The notes under the pieces: generated by a model | Seen by the model: only the letters and a program-made list of their open reading frames with translations | The model's database searches: none | What the model was told of the DNA's origin: nothing | Program-made: the position numbers and the translations under genes | Shown: piece by piece, positions 46,673 to 62,100 of the stretch | Layout of the letters: every line of letters begins with the position of its first letter | How positions within the stretch are numbered: the stretch's first letter is position 1 | DNA from: Phalacrocorax aristotelis | Lineage: Eukaryota > Chordata > Aves > Suliformes > Phalacrocoracidae | NCBI RefSeq assembly: GCF_949628215.1 | Contig: NC_134280.1 | Span: 6,831,795 to 6,895,794 of the forward strand | Length of the DNA: 64,000 nucleotides | Reading direction: 5' to 3'

Positions 46673-49600
46673 TATGTACAAACATACATATAGTACAGGG
46701 CTGCCAGAATGGTTGCATAAGACCAGTAGTTTTTAAACCCTTACCCATGGACCAGTTATGTTTTGGAGGCAGCATTCTGATCCTGTAAGGCCTCCCCGCC
46801 CTTTAGCACTGAGAGTCACACTAGGTGTCTACACTAATACTTAAGGTAGAGCTATCCAGCTTGCACACAAGCCACTCATCCCACGGTATCTACTCTCACT
46901 ACCAAAGATCGACACACTGAGATTTCTAATATGGCACTAAAGATGCATCCCAGGTGCTTTCATGAAATTGTAGGGCTTGATCTGCAAGGCATGCATCTCT
47001 CCTACGCTGCTTGGCATGCGTTGGCAGTAGGAAGGAAAGCGTGTAGAAAGCTTGGAAAAATGAACAAGGGGGTTTCTTTGCTCAGGGCTTGCTCAGCATT
47101 GCAAGTGCCAAATGCAGAGGGAGTTGGAGGGAGGGGAAGGATGGAGGAAGGGTAGAGGGAGATGGGAAGAGGTTGATTTGCCAGTGGAAGTTCAGCAGTT
47201 TCCAGCATCAGGCTAAAAAGTCAGTACATAAGCTAAAGAGCCCATAGTATGAGCAGTCAGTGCCATGTTTCCCCATAAGCAATTTTCTCTGGATGTGACA
47301 CGTTTATGACCAGAAGGATTCATGGTTCCTAAAGCAGCAAATAGGACGTCACTGCAAGAGAAAAAGCTTCTCAGTCAAGTGACTATGTTAAAACTCTGCC
47401 AAATTTACCCTTTGAAAAAAACCTTCTAGTCATCAAAATTATTCCCTGTGGCCCTTTCTGAGAGGCAAAGAGTAAATAATAAATCTTTAATCATTGTACT
47501 TAATCTTCCATTGTCACATACTTCCCCCTTACATATACTCCATATGAGCCATTTCCCAGAAGCTATAAAAAGTTAAGCATAAATTAGAGTCCACGGAAAA
47601 TCTGCGCCACAGAAATCTTCGATGCCATTGGTTACTAGATTCTTTCAAAATAGACCTTCAACTTCCTTCCACAAAAAAAAAGCGCTGTTTTCTGTGGTGT
47701 GGCCTGTTGCAATGTGAGACACTAGACACTATGTTGAGAGAATCTCGCCAAAACATATGAAACCTGAAATGGCTGTCTAAATACTACTTTTCAGGACAGA
47801 GTAGTAATGCCTTGATTAATAGTAAGAACTAGTGGATAATAGGAGGCTAAGAGAAAGAGTTTATATAAAATTAGCTAAAACAGACAGCATACTGCCAAGG
47901 CAAAAGATCTGGGGGATATATTATGCCAGGAATCCTTTGAAGGTTGAAGAAAAGTGTTTCTAAAGAATCAACATGGGGATTGTGGGGGAGGAAGATAAAA
48001 TTATTACTGGGATAAAAATATCATAGATTTTTGTGAAATCTAAGGAAAAAACCCACTACTTAATAGTGAGAAGAATTGAACAGGTTGTTCTGAACCTACT
48101 TCTTCAAAAACTTCTTCAAAATTTGGATATACGTCCATAGCCAGGCAGCCCAGTGTCTTATTTCAAATGAAATCCTTTAGCTATTACAAGGTAATAGAGA
48201 GTTTCAGAAACCTTGAAGATTCATACCACTTTTGAAGTTACACAGTAATGAATACAGGCTTCCTCAGGAAGGCAAGGAGAAAGAGAGGGCACTGATACAG
48301 AAGAGTAACCCGTAGCCCACCAAGGAGGATACTCTCTGCGTTGCCAAGAGAAATCCCAGTTCAAGTCCAGGTCAACTCTTACCCTGGCGAATGTTCTAAT
48401 CATTGTAACCCTCCCTCGTTGTCCTGCCCAGAGTGCATACGAGGCGTATTTGGTGTCTATTCTGAGACTGCCAAGCAGCCTCTGGTGAGAGGTAGGTACC
48501 TCAGATCTGCAAGAACTACGGTGCAACCGGGCGTGAGCTGGGCAACCAAAGAGGTTTTGTTGTTGTTGTAATTAATGTTTAGATATTTATCATAACTTAG
48601 GCAATGAGGAAAGGTCCTCATAAAATGCTATGCTACAGTTAGGTACCTAAATTATGCCTAATTGAAAATTAGGATGTATGTACGCATGTATTTACCCCAG
48701 AAGAAGGCCAATTTAAGGCATTCCATCCTCCAGCTTCTCTTTCCTGACCCCTCAGTTGTGTCACTGGGTCACTGGAAGTTTTTGTGGACTGTCTCTGAAG
48801 CCAGATGAGGTAAATCAATTACATTTAAAAAAAAAAAACAACCAAAATAACCCCAACCCACACACACCAAAAAAAAAAACCAAACCTGAAATCGAGCCCT
48901 TGCAAGTATTTGACATCCTGATACAGGTGAACTATGAGTCACCAAGGAAAGCGTCCCCTGTTTTGGTGCTAGATAAAATGTTCATGTAACAAAACACTTA
49001 AGATACCCGTTCCTTTAGAAAGGCCTTATCTTCCCTCATTCTTTTACTCCGTTCACATCACAGTTGTCTTGTGAGGTTTTAATTAAACATTTGGAAATTG
49101 CTTTGGGTTCTTCCAAAGGAGAAGCCAATATAAATAAGACAATTACACGGAAATGGGCAATGAAATAAGTAAGTGATAAAAACGATTCTACTTGTTACAG
49201 CATCTCTCTCTAACATCTGATTGTCTTTCCTTCACATTATTAAAATAAACCCTACTTTCCAAGCATATGTATGCAGATCATTTTTAAATGCAAAGATTAC
49301 AGAAAAAGGTAATTCTTTCAAGAAGAGCATTATGCTTGGCAGGAAGGGTAGGCATCTGTCAGGCCCAGATAAGATCAGACAGCTGTGCTCTATCCTGAAA
49401 GGGTGTTGAGAAGCTAAGTTTTCCTAGGGAAATAACATCTTTGGTATGGAAAGCAGCAAAATGTAATGAACTCTCCAAACAAATAAGGAGAGAAAACAGA
49501 AGCTCTCAGAGCTCATTTTTATCTAAAATACCAACCCTATATCAGGAGAAAAAAAGCAGGATGAGAGGTGGATAATACCTTTACCCAACAGTAAAAAATA

Positions 49601-49834
49601 AGGTGTGGGAGGATCATCTCACTTTATATCCTCAATCAAATTAATCCTTTAGATTAGAATCAAAGGTAAGAGGTGACTTCAGCAGCAATAATCACTGCAG
49701 AGAGCTGCTAGGATAGCAGGAGGGCTGGGACACACGACACCTAGGACAGGCTGTGGGAAGAGGGGTGGTTAAAACGGAGATGAGAAGGAAAGCTAGGTGG
49801 AAACCGAACAGCAGTCTTGCAACAGCTAAAGGGG
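46673..49834. other. Gene-free DNA
   Basis: No gene is supported. At about 46707-46745 the words CCAGTAGTTTTTAAACCCTTACCCATGGACCAG resemble a decayed hAT-type end, too weak to call. Low-complexity A/C-rich tracts lie at 48827-48885. Frames at 48221-48526 and 46931-47155 have no recognisable domain. Confidence 0.5.
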
Positions 49835-50146
49835 AAGGTGGAGCCAGGCTTTTCTGAGAGGTGCACAATGAAAGGATAAGCAGCAATTAGCACAAGTTGC
49901 AATAAGGTAATTTTTTGGTTTTTTGCTTGAGGAAAAATGTTCCTCGTTGCAAGCGTGGTTCAGCACTGGAACAGGTTGTCAGGGAGGCTGTGGAACACTC
50001 CTCTTGGGGAGTTTCACAACTTGGTGGGACAAGGCCCCGAGCAGTCTGGGCTAACGCTGAAGTCAGCCTTGCTTTGAAAATAGAAGATGTATTGACTAAC
50101 TCAAGAGGTCCTTTTCAACCTAATTTTTCATGTGATTCTCTGAAAT
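49835..50146 (+). mobile_element. Old CR1 LINE 3' end, plus strand
   Basis: The order of diverged CR1 blocks is recognisable: GGAGCCAGGCTTTTCTGAG, GCACAAGTTGCAA, GAGGAAAAATGTTCCTC, CAGCACTGGAACAGGTTGTCAGGGAGGCTGTGGA, and finally TCAAGAGGTCCTTTTCAACC and the tail GTGATTCTCTGA. It is far more diverged than the other copies, so it belongs to an older wave. It may begin upstream of 49835, but I cannot trace it. Confidence 0.75.
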
Positions 50147-53100
50147 GATGAGCTTATGGTTTTCTGGAAAGGAAGACTGTAGAACAGAGTAATAAGAAAA
50201 ACTTGAAAAATGTAATGACTTCATGGGAAAATCTATACTTCTGGGCAGTGACAGGATCTATTATTCCAGGTCAAAAAGCGGGTCATCCAGGTACGCATAT
50301 CAACAGGGAAGCAAAAAGCGTTCCTGGAGAAAGGAGGAACTGAACATGCCTATAAAGCGGATTTCCAAAAATAGAAACAGTCAGAGACAGGGCTCTATTT
50401 CTATCATAAGGACCTCGCAGGTCTATTCTGGGCTTGAATCAGTAAAAGGCTTTAATGATTTCTTTGGATGATAGATTAAGATTTAAATTTACAGGTGATA
50501 GCTTTGGAGGGTAGGATTAGAATTCGAGGCGAACTAAAAAGGTGAAAGGTTCTTAAAAAGATGCATTTCAGTATAGAAATATATATAGTACTACTCAGCG
50601 AGAGGAATAATCTACTGCACAAACAAATGATGGAGAATGACAAGCAGAAAATGATTTCTGAGGTGTCGCATATCACAAACATGGCAAGCCTTTGCAAGAA
50701 AAGTAAGCCTCACACAGGATGCATATTTCATCAAGACCCCTTTCGGTGCTATTTTCTACGATTATTAGAACTTCCCCGAGTTCTGTCTGAAATGCCTGGC
50801 TGGGTGGGAAATCTGTTTAAAATTATAATTTAAAAGAATACTATGTGTAGAGAAATACATAGTCTTAACTCTCTGTGCAAATGAAATGATGGAGGGGGAC
50901 TTGAGATTGTGAATGCCGAATGAGGTAACAGTGACATAGGGTATCTGTATCTTATTAACTACTAAAGGCCTACCGAAGACACCTGCAGTGTCTGCAAAAA
51001 GATGTTACCAGACCCTGAAATTTTCAAGGGCAACATTTAAAGAACATGTGGTGCTGCCAGTGATTGGAGCCTGAGTGTATGCTAAATACATGGATATACA
51101 GTAATTACCATATCAGAAACGCGCAACAGAAATTTTAGCATCATGATAAGAGGTATAACAAACTGATTCAAGATACATACATGGGAAACAGGAGCCAGGT
51201 CCTACTGTGTGCTGTTTTGTAACCACTGCAACCGATTATTTTTATTTGCCACAGTGCTCAAATAAAATCTGGGTGGAAAAGACAGGCTTTAATAACAGGT
51301 GCTGCGAAAGATAACAGCATGAGTGAGAGTTTCTGGCTGATGTAAGAGGCAGTCTCTGGAACGCTCGGTATCTGTACCAGCTGGGTGCTAAGCACCAACC
51401 CTGGCCTAGCCAAGCGTAGGTCAGGGCCACTGGAGCACCCGCAGTGGCCAGCAAGACAGACCCAAAGAGAAACAGCCAACAAAAGCAATGGACAACATTC
51501 CTGCACTGCACGAAATACAGCTGAACCCAGCTACAGTCAGGATAAAAATCAAAGACTACTTTTCTGCTACATAAAGCATGTTACTGCTTATTTTAGCATC
51601 TGTAATGAGATGAAGCAGGAGTAAAATGCCTGTTACGGTGTGCCTTTACATTCCAGCAAATGCCATAACATTGCGGCGTACTTCATTACATGAGACAATC
51701 CATTGATTGGCGCATTTCAGCTGTCACTAACGTATTACAAATGAGCAGATCCTCTTCTGGGCAGAAACTATTTCTCACTGCCGTCTTGGTGTGTTCGCCT
51801 GTACTCATGTGGCCCAGCTTTCCCAAGGATGGGAAATACATAGGAAGAATGACTTAACAAATCACTACAGTTGGGAAGACACCACCGCTCTTGAAATGTT
51901 TTAATTAAGCTGGTTAAAATGTTTGATTAAAACTACTTAAAAGGCCCATTCTCTTTTCCATTATGGACTTTAAAGAACTTACGGCCTCGAAGAGTATAAA
52001 GGGGTCCAAAAGTAGCCATAATGTAAGTAAGAATTACTGACCTTATTTTGACTGGCTTTATTTATAGTTAGTGATCTTCTCATGGTGCCTTAATTATCAT
52101 CTGATTCTAAAAGGCTAATAATTTCACTCCATTACCCTCCAGATCTAGTTCTCTTTCATAAGTAGTTTAACAGATGCCGAAAATAAGGGCGGGGGGGGAA
52201 GCTTGAGAGTGTAAATAATGCACAAAATGAAGGTTGTTAAAAGACCAGCTTGGGCAATTGCTGCACCAGTGATTTGGAGTTTGTTGCCCATCTGCTGAAA
52301 GCTACTGTCTGTACCAGCAGAAACAGATAAAACTTGGAGGTACCACTGTTCCTGGACTGACATAATAGCTTAAACTAGATCAATAACAGTTTCAACAGTC
52401 GAGTGGGTAAAGATCTGGTTACTTTTGCCAGCTCTGCTAGCCACTTACTAACCTCTCCCATGGGAAAGGAGAAGCAGTTGGGGCAATAGCTTCTAAAACT
52501 GTACAGTCAGTTACCTGTCAATATCCAAATCCATTTGAATTTCTACAAGACTCAGGTGTTTGAAAATGAAATTGAGGTTTTATATTAAAAAAAATGACAG
52601 TATTGGGATGCTGAATAAAAATGGCAATGCATACAAAGATATGACATCGACATACACCCTAACACACTTCTGTGTGTGCACTTCTAGACCAACCATTACC
52701 TGAACTGCACTAAAACTGACCAGCCTTGAAATGAGCAGGAGCACCAGAGACCATGTTTGTGTGTTCCAAACTGAGAAAATGATCATACTAATGCAGAATA
52801 ATCTATAGGGGTGAACATCAGCTAAGTAGTGATGACCAGCATGTGTGACCTCTCCGTGGTTGCTACCAGGTTACTTCCGTAAAGATGCTGACAGAGAGAC
52901 AACCTGTCCCTGCTGAACAGGACAAGCCCCGCAGCCAGGTTGCAGAGAGGAGGAGTCAGGAAACAAGATGCTCTGCTCAGTATGCTTGTTCCTATTTACA
53001 GTCCAAAGACATATAATTGAAATACACGTTTCCGTAATTTAGCTCAAACCAGCATATTCTGCCATGTCCCCTGAGAGGGGCCCTGAACACACAACTGCTG

Positions 53101-56100
53101 TTCCACAACCAAATGCCGGCGGAGCAGCTGAGCGACATACTGGCCTGGAAGGAAAAGGGAGAGCTCGGTGCCGACCAGAGGAAAAAGAACAAAAACCCCC
53201 TTCTGTGTGGCTATTTGATTGCATATGGTACATGGTTTGAGCTTTCTTGTGAATCCCTGACAAGTCAATCTGCTTTGCAGGATTGGAATATGACATCAGA
53301 TAACGTCCAAGTCCTGATTTTTTTGAGGATTGGTACTCCATTATGCTCCCATTTTGGGCAGAAATGAAGCCTACAGCTCCATTTGCCTCAACATTTAAGG
53401 ATAGGTTTCAGTTTCTAATAATTCTGTGTCACCTTGGAAAAATAAAACAGTATCTCTTGTTGTGTTTGTATGTGAAAGTATAGCTAAAACAAATTTCACC
53501 GCACTGATTAAGTGTCGTGTTCACTAAACTTTAGAATCCCATTATGGATCCTTCTATATTGGTGTTTGTGTGCGCTGCACGGTGAGTAAGAAAAATCAGA
53601 TTTCAGGTGCTTACAGACATGACAAATAGGCACTGAAGTGGCCTGAGTACTGTGATGGAGTAACAGAGAAGAAATTGAAGCATTCAATGTTCTGAGGTGC
53701 CTGAGCCCTCTGCAGATGGCTCTTGTGTACTTGTTAGTAATATAGCAAAGAAAAAAAATGCCTCCAGGTTTGTTGGGGTTTGTTTTGTTTTTTACACTGG
53801 CAAAATAAATAATTTTAATGCATGCAATATAACTTGAACAATAATAATATGGACGCTAACTTGCAGCTGTTACTTTAGGTATTCATCTCTAAATTAAATT
53901 AATGCAAGTTTTAGCAGGTCCCTTATACAGTAACAAACCTCCAATTTCATGAGGTTACCGTACATTTCTGTGTTAATTAGGAGCTTTGTGGAATTTAATT
54001 CAAGGTTGCTGACAGAAAGGCTTGTGATCAGGCGTATTTTAAACTTGTGACTGACAGTAACAGCAGTGCTACAGTGTATTGCCTTAGTTGGACTGTGCAT
54101 TCCGCTCATCTTCATACCCCAACATTTCATTAAATAAGTTGGTGCTTAATAACTCATTAAAATATGTGCCTATATTTGTAGGTGTTCATCTTTGAATAAG
54201 TCTGCATTTTATAATCGGATATATCATTAAAATGCCGAGATCACGTTATCTGTTTTTATTTTTGTACCTGCTTCCATCTAGCAGGTACCTGTGGAAAGAA
54301 ATGCATTCAGAGATGAACAGATGACCTGGAAATATTTATGTATTATATAATCCATTTAGACATTCACCTTCAGTGAATGAAGACAATATCAGCAGGTGTC
54401 TGATAATTAGGTGCCATTAGCACATGCATAAAGATAAATTTTAATCTGTTCTACTGCAGTGAAACTATGGAGGGTTAGTAGTTTTAACTTAAGAGCTTCT
54501 CTGGATTAGCTTTTCATACAGATGGAGGTGGTACACGTCTGAAATCAAGTTTAATGTTAAAAAAGTCCCAAAAGATTAGAATAGTGATGCCTCCTCTAAA
54601 GGTTGTCAGCCATGTAAGAGTCAGCAAAAATTTGTGATTTCTTAACACAAACCTCCCTAATCTTCCAGCAAGAATAATTCTGTGTCTTTGAATAAAATTA
54701 ACTGAAGTTCTTTGGGTTGTAGGTCTGATCAAATGTATAGAGCACATATCAGATTAGAACAACAAATTGGCTATTACTCAGTAATATACACAGGTGTGAC
54801 CCTGCAAAGGTTAATAGCCAAACACTTTGTTCAAGTATCGAAAGTTAAAAATAGACTGTGCAAGTGCAGTTTCTCTAAATTGGTGATGTACTGTAGCCTT
54901 CGAAGGCCACTGAGAGTGAAAAAGTGTATTTAATTATCTAAAATTGAATTGACCTGTACATGAGAAAAATATGAAGTATGAACAACCCAGCAGTTTTATG
55001 AAAGAAATGAAGTGGTACTTTACAAGATTATTAGAATTTTTATTGATTTTGTGAATAATTGTGTCCTTGATTATTTTATCTGTCTTTCCACACATTCAGT
55101 CATCCCCTACAAATGAAATTTAATTATTGTTTAAACAGAACCTGAGCACATCCTCAAGCACAATAATGTAACTAGCAATAGCACAACAATTCAGTAGCTC
55201 CCTGCAGCAGTACACAGAATCCATCCAAAATTAGATTGTGTCCCAGCATGCTGCAAAACTACTCTTTGCTGGCTCTCCTTATGTTATCAGACAAAGCCAA
55301 GTCAGCCAAGGGATGAGATCAGGGAACTGTTGCTTGAATTCCTGTTTCTGCCTTACAGCCAACACTCACATACCTACAGGGCTTATGACCATGCCTACAG
55401 ACTGTACTGGGGCAGTGATTCCCCGCTGATGGCCAGCCTGATGGCCATCTCCTTCAGGAGCACAGGAAGAACTGAATTAAACTGAGAGAAGTAACACACA
55501 GAGGATCATTGGGTTGGCAGCAACTAGGACACCCTGATATCACAGGGTTTGTGTGATGCAGGTCACAACGCTGAGTAAATGTTTCAGACTAGCTGAAAAC
55601 TCAGGCAGATATCAGCACCAGTTATGTCCGGATCTGGTCCAGTGGTGAAATGAACTTCATTTCGAGCTGTTCTTCATGCCAAAGAAGGGTTCTTTGAAAT
55701 TTGACATCGGCGTTAATACAACCGAACACCATATCCAACCATGATATTTCTGTAAAGGTTGCAGAATCAAAAACAAGATCGGGACTCAGCAGCTGCCTGT
55801 CATCTATGCCAGTCACAGAGGCCAACGTAGAAGACTGATTTAAAATTGTATTATATTTAAAATGTACATTTAAAAACCGAATTTATACAGACTCCATTCA
55901 TCACTAATTTTATAAGTACATCTTGTCACATTTTCCATGCAGCTTAACCTTTTGAAAATATGAGCTATTACTGGGCCAAAACCATCTTTTAAGTTTAGAA
56001 GGTTTTTAAATTCAAAATAACTTAGCATTTGTGTTTCAATAATTATTAAAAGTTATTTAAAGAGTTTCACATTGAGCTAAAACCACCCCAGAATGGTGTT

Positions 56101-59100
56101 ATACATGTGCAGAGGCTACAGGAAATAAAACCAAAAAAAGACCATTCAGCAAAGACAGCTGCTTCCTTTCCAGGACAAAATGTGATCTCAAGATCCAAGA
56201 GAAAATGGTGAGAACTACCAAAAATCACACAGAACGAGAATCTGCAGCGAAATTTAGAACAGAAGTATTTGTCAGCAATATGTAAGAGAATAGGGAAATA
56301 TGCATCAGGAGTGCAATAAACTGTGGTCAGGCATAAATTAAAGCTAATCTACCTCTGAGTAAAAATTCTAACAATTATATTTAGATTGTCTGTTAGTCCC
56401 TGCTTTTAAATCATACAGGACAGCCATGTTCCCACTTTAGGCTTCCAGACTGAGACCAAATTAGTCTCTGTGAATACTCACCAAGATGACCACTCACAAG
56501 CTTTCAGCAGAGATGAGACACCTAACTGCAATGAGGTTGAGGAACGGATGTTACTGAATCCAAAGTAAAACTGAAGCTTGATATTCTCAAATTGAATATG
56601 TCCAATAGTCACCATTAATAAAGAAAGTCTGACAGCATGATTTGTCTAATAAATCTAAGGCATTCAGGCTTGAAAAGAGAAAATACACTGTGTAGGTTTT
56701 TAAAAGTTGGATTAAATAACTTGGGAACTACAGATTCATTAGTCTGACCTCAATAGTATGTGAGTCTTTAGAACACACTTTGAAGGATTATTAATGCCAA
56801 TAAATGGAAAAAAAATAACGGTCCTGTACAGTGAACAAAATAGCTTTTGCCATGTTTGTACACTTTCTGAACAGAGAAAATAGAAAAGAAAAAAAAAGAA
56901 ACCCAGAACAAGACTCTACACCTATTTGTAGGCAAATGAGCATATGCAAGGCAAACACGGAGCCATCTTGTCTTCTGTAATATTCCATGTGCAGCTGTGA
57001 ATGCTCGCATTAATGCCAGTTAATCTGCAGAGCTATGAAGTGAGGGAAGGCAGCGTTGGCCACAGTACCGGAGTATACTACTCTTCAAACATTGTAACCG
57101 AATCCTTCACATCCTCCTGGACTCTACCAGAACTGAGCAGATGGAGGCTCACTAAGCTGCTCATTCAAACACAAATGCATAATAAAGCAATAAACATTAA
57201 GGGTTTGACATGATACCAAAGCAGAGGAACAGGAACAGTTTTACTAAAAATGCTTCTCACTTAAATCTTTCTGTAATGCTTCTAGTAGAGCGAAGAGTTC
57301 ATGGCTTAAAACCAGGACTAGCAGCACACAATTAAATCTAAGTAAATCTGGTTTACATTTAAAAACAATAAAATGAAAACCAAAGAAAAGACCCTTTGCG
57401 ACAGCACAGTCTGACTCTGCTTTCATGTGATGCATCAACTTCAAGCAGCTCTGCAGTTTTCTGAGTTTCTGCATCCTTGCAATTAAGGCAGAACTTATCT
57501 CTTACATCCTGCACTAAGAGGATGCCTTTCACCTTGCTTTTGGGGCTTTTTCTGAAAGGCCTGACACTTTTCTCTTTCATTCCTACTCCAGCTGAAATTT
57601 GGATATATTTTTTCCCTTTCCAGCAATCAAAGCTTTAGAGAACAAATTAAATGAGCATGAAAAATTCTTCTTGCTCAGCTTTTTAATTTAAAGATTTTTC
57701 TGCTCTCATTTTCTTTTTTTCTTTTTTTCTTTTTTTTTAATTCCTTGAAATCTTAGGGTCCGTAGAAAATATGCCATTTAAGTATCTCTTTTTTTCCTGA
57801 AACCATAGCAGAAACCATCCATCCCTTTGGGATAAGCAAGCTGAGTGAAGACTTGCTTTTGTTTCTCTTTGCCATGATGCCACGACTGAAGCAAAATTGC
57901 TTGCAACACCAGATTATAACGTCATTTTAAAGGGGTTTTCTTCATAAATGGAAAGTAGGAGTCAGACTATATAGAAAGATGGGGCAGAAAATAAGAGATC
58001 CACAAGAAGAATAAACTTCCAAGGAGTTTTCTCCTACGCTTCCTCCTCATAGAGTAATTCTGACTGCAACCATTTTCACATCAGCTCTTTTGAGTTTAAG
58101 AACATTTTCACATAATACGAGATCTTGTGCATTCCAGCCCCTTACATTTGGCCCTACTGTTTGGTCAGGATGCATTCCTGTCTTATTTTATTAAACACCC
58201 TGAGGACAATATTAGCTGCAACACAGTTAGGAGAGGAAAAGAATGTGAAATGGAGCCTTAATTCCAAGTTCCCTGACCATTCTTGTTCAAATAGAAATAA
58301 AGAGTATGGAAGGAATCCAAACAGGAGAAGGAGAACACAGTTTTCTGTGCTTATTCAAAGGATAACAATGTCCTAAGGGAACCAATAAAAGAAAATGAAA
58401 TTTTACAAAGGACACCTCCAGTACATCTAGTAAATCTTGTAGGAAAACACAACAACAAAAATCAATAATGAAAAAACGTTGCAAGGATGCTGTATAAAGC
58501 AAGCTAGGAACAAGCCCTTTTGAAATGCTTGTATTGTAAGCTGAGTTCTAAGACTTCAGAATCATTATTCATAATCCAGGTTGAAATTCAATAAAGGTAT
58601 TTACCCAGTGTTTACCTGTCCTTTTATGCAACCTGAGTTTATATAAATTACCAGGAAAAGAGAAAAGATGGCAAACCTCTGCAGCATGGTACACGTCATG
58701 TACAGTTTGTGCTCAAAACAATTTTTGCGTTCGCTCAACAGACGTGTGCATGTTTAAGGAAGGTAGCCCGTTTGCTGTTTTGCTCCGTTTGCATAGATGG
58801 TTACTCCTGTTGAATCTTGTTGATTTGCATGTAAGAGGAACAGCAAAACAAGAGCATGAGTTCACAACAACACAGCAGCGTGCTGCACCCCCTCAGAAAT
58901 ACACCAACTGCGCAAACTGCGAGAGTATTCCAAAATCAGCCTGGCTATTCTATGTAGCAGGCATAACAGTGTATTTTTTATATTCTACTCATTTAAAATG
59001 GGTAATCAGATGTTCATCAAATTATTACCACAATTATCTGCTTCTATTGAAACTAAGCACAATAAAGAGTCTAAATGGGTTTTGCATAAGTTTGGAAAGA

Positions 59101-62100
59101 GCTGGGGGGGGAAGTCACTCAGTGAACTGGAACGATGCTTGGCAGAATGGCAGGAATGAATCTTCAGATGTGCTACAAAATACATGTATTTAAAAAAAAA
59201 AAAAGAGATAACACATACAACTAGCCCAATACTTCAGCACATAAAACAACTTATATTCGTTAAAGATCACAATACACCTCTCTGTGTTGTAAGAGACAAG
59301 TTCCCTATGCAGCGCTTTGAACTCTGAGAAGTTTTTTTGATTTAATTGTTTTGAATAAGACCTGCACGCTTCAGCAGTACTTATGGTTTCAGGTAATCCA
59401 AAACTCATCCTAAAGTTCAAAGAGAATTCACTCTTAAAGTATTGGCATTTCAAGGGACTGACTCTTAATCTGTCAAACGATATATCTTTAAAATTACAGC
59501 AAAAGCCAGTTTTTAGAATATTTAAGGTCTGGGCCATGCATTCCAGTTTATCAATACCAATGAAGCTTGGCAAACATAGAGGCTGTGGTTGAAGTTCATA
59601 TTAATATAGCATAAGGTCCCAAGAAAGGCTTTCTGTCTCACTAAAAGCTTTTTTAAAGATTTAACTAGAAAAATGCTAGTGATATTTTAAGATTTCTCTG
59701 CACTGGACCCACATTTACCCTGGAAGAGTTTCCCGCGCATTGTCACAGTTATTAAAAATGAGTGCAAATACAGAATATACAATGAAAAGTCCTTTTTCAG
59801 TACTATAATAAGCACAGCATTTACATTTTAGGAACCACTGAACAATGACACTGATAACTCTGAAATGATTTGCTGCAATCAAACTTTGTGCCACTAAAGT
59901 ACCTCTTACGCTAAAACATGCAACACTAAAGTAAAGTACAGGAAAGGTTCAAGGAAAAAGCCCTTGGTACTTATTGCATCATATTTTATAACTTAAAGAC
60001 TAGCTGTATCCAAGCCTTAGAACATTTAATACTTACATATCCAACTTCTATTTTTCCCCTGAGGTGTGCTGTGTCACATGGGTGCACAACTGAGTAGGGA
60101 TGGTCGGACTGACCTCTCCCTTCTCTTAAAAGTCCAAGATGAATTCCCACTTACTATAAATGATCAAAGTTTTATGGGCTAATGACAGTTTAAAATACTT
60201 TTTTTCCCACTTTTACTGCAATTCTGTCATTAAGACTAACAATCTAAAGTAGCTAAGAGAATGAGTAAGCAAGATGATTTACACAGATGATAGTGCAATG
60301 GTAAGAAGTGGGGAAGGATTCTTTGAAATTTTTTGTAGCTGAACCATTAAAGAGATTTACACCAAGGTCTTTAAGTGAAAAGAGAGCATTGCCAAAGAGG
60401 TCTGGCAAGCTCTTCTATCAATAAAATACTCTGCCTCATAAATTTAGCCAAACTCTCAGCCTAAAACCTGATTAAAAGCTAGAAGGAACTTGCTTTGTTA
60501 CCAGAGAGACCCCACCAACCCAGTATCTAAAGACACTGACTATAAAAATCAGACACGGTAACAACACTTTTATAAAATCGTCACCACCGCACCTCCTGTA
60601 CTTCTCCGTGAGGCCACGTACAAAAATTGAGGAAATATGTAGCATGAGAGAACACGGGTTCTAATACAGGACTAAGTTGTGTTGGAACTTTTTAGGGCTG
60701 GGCACACCATTAAAACCTTACGTATTTCTGTACCTGGCTGATCTGCACCTTATGGCAAGATTTACAAAGATCTTGCCACACAGAAGATTCATACTCTGTG
60801 TATGTATCCTTGTAAGGTTTCGGTTTCAACTTCTTTCAGAATGTTCTTTAGATAGAGGTTAATTTAGAACAAGTTTGTATCTTTTTCTTATCCACCTCCT
60901 ACCATTTTTGTTCACTAGAGAGAACCTCAGGAGGCAGTAATCAGATCTGGATTCAGGCGTAAGGCAGGTTCAGAGTCAAGGCTTGATTTTATGACTGCAT
61001 TCATTTGGAATTTGAAAGCAGCAGTATTTGATATGTTTCAGAAAAAAATTTCAAGACAAATCGACAGAAAGAAAACAGGAGGTTTTCTGTTGCTCAGTAT
61101 ATCAGAATATTATTATTTGTTTGGTGCTAAAAATGCGCTTAAGGTTGTAAAATGCAAGTGTTTTGCCAGTCCTTGCTTCAAGATCAGCTGTTCATGACAT
61201 TTCCATCAACTTGGATTGCAGCCCATCCAGATCTAGAAAACAGGTGTGAACTCCAGTTTTGGACTTCACCCAAAATCAAGAGTAGGGTTAGATAGTCATA
61301 TGCCCTCACCCTCACCCGGCAAGTCTGAATGAAGTGACAAACTTTGTACAGGGTACTCCAACGGTCACATTCTAGTAGGAAGAAAAGCAAGGAGCCGAAG
61401 TGGTGGACAAGGAGAAGAGCCTGTTGTTTGCCTGGTCTTGTTACACCACAGTAGTTCACCCATCTCTGCTGTCTGAGGGCAGCGGGTTGCCACCATTTAG
61501 ACAACCCTGAGCCAAATTCTTTAACCTCCACACAGAAATGCGTAGAAAGAAATCCACAGGGATGGTAGCCAGGTTAGCTTGCTGTCCACTGCATACATCC
61601 TGTGCAATTTTACTGCAGAAGCTGATTCAGGACACAGCCTTGGATACCTGGTCCATCATAGTAGCCTTGAGTTTCTACGGAAATGGATAATAAGCAGCTG
61701 GATATTATACAGGAATTGTTGTGCTCCTTTAGCCAAACAAGGATGGAAGAGAAAGACACCAAAAAGGGGGGAAACCCCCCACCACTGGCTCCATAACGAA
61801 CAATGCATTTTTCAGATAGTTGCTGCTTTGTGGCAGTTTATAGGCAGGCAGAAATGTCAGGAAATTTCAACCACTCTAATTACACAAAGGTTACAAACAC
61901 TGCTGGCAGCATTTACACACATGTCCTTGGAAGGAAGCAGATCCCACTCCTCTTTCTGTACAGCCTTTCCTCAGCTGACCTCTGAGCACTTTGAGGTCCA
62001 GCTTCCAACTCTCCAGCTTTTGCCCAGGTCTCAGATTACACACTGGATTGTATCAATACCCAGCCGTAAATTAGTGTCACAAAATCCAGCAAAATAATAC

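Noticed and set aside
46707..46745. Possible hAT transposon end after the plus-strand CR1
   Set aside because: The resemblance is limited to a few words and the terminal inverted repeat is not clean.
58744..59193. 149-codon open frame
   Set aside because: It has no domain and lies in AT-rich DNA, ending near an A-run. Treated as chance.
61579..62097. 172-codon open frame near the end of the window
   Set aside because: The translation shows no motif or repeat, and no exon partners or CpG island are nearby. Conservation across birds would be needed to revive it.
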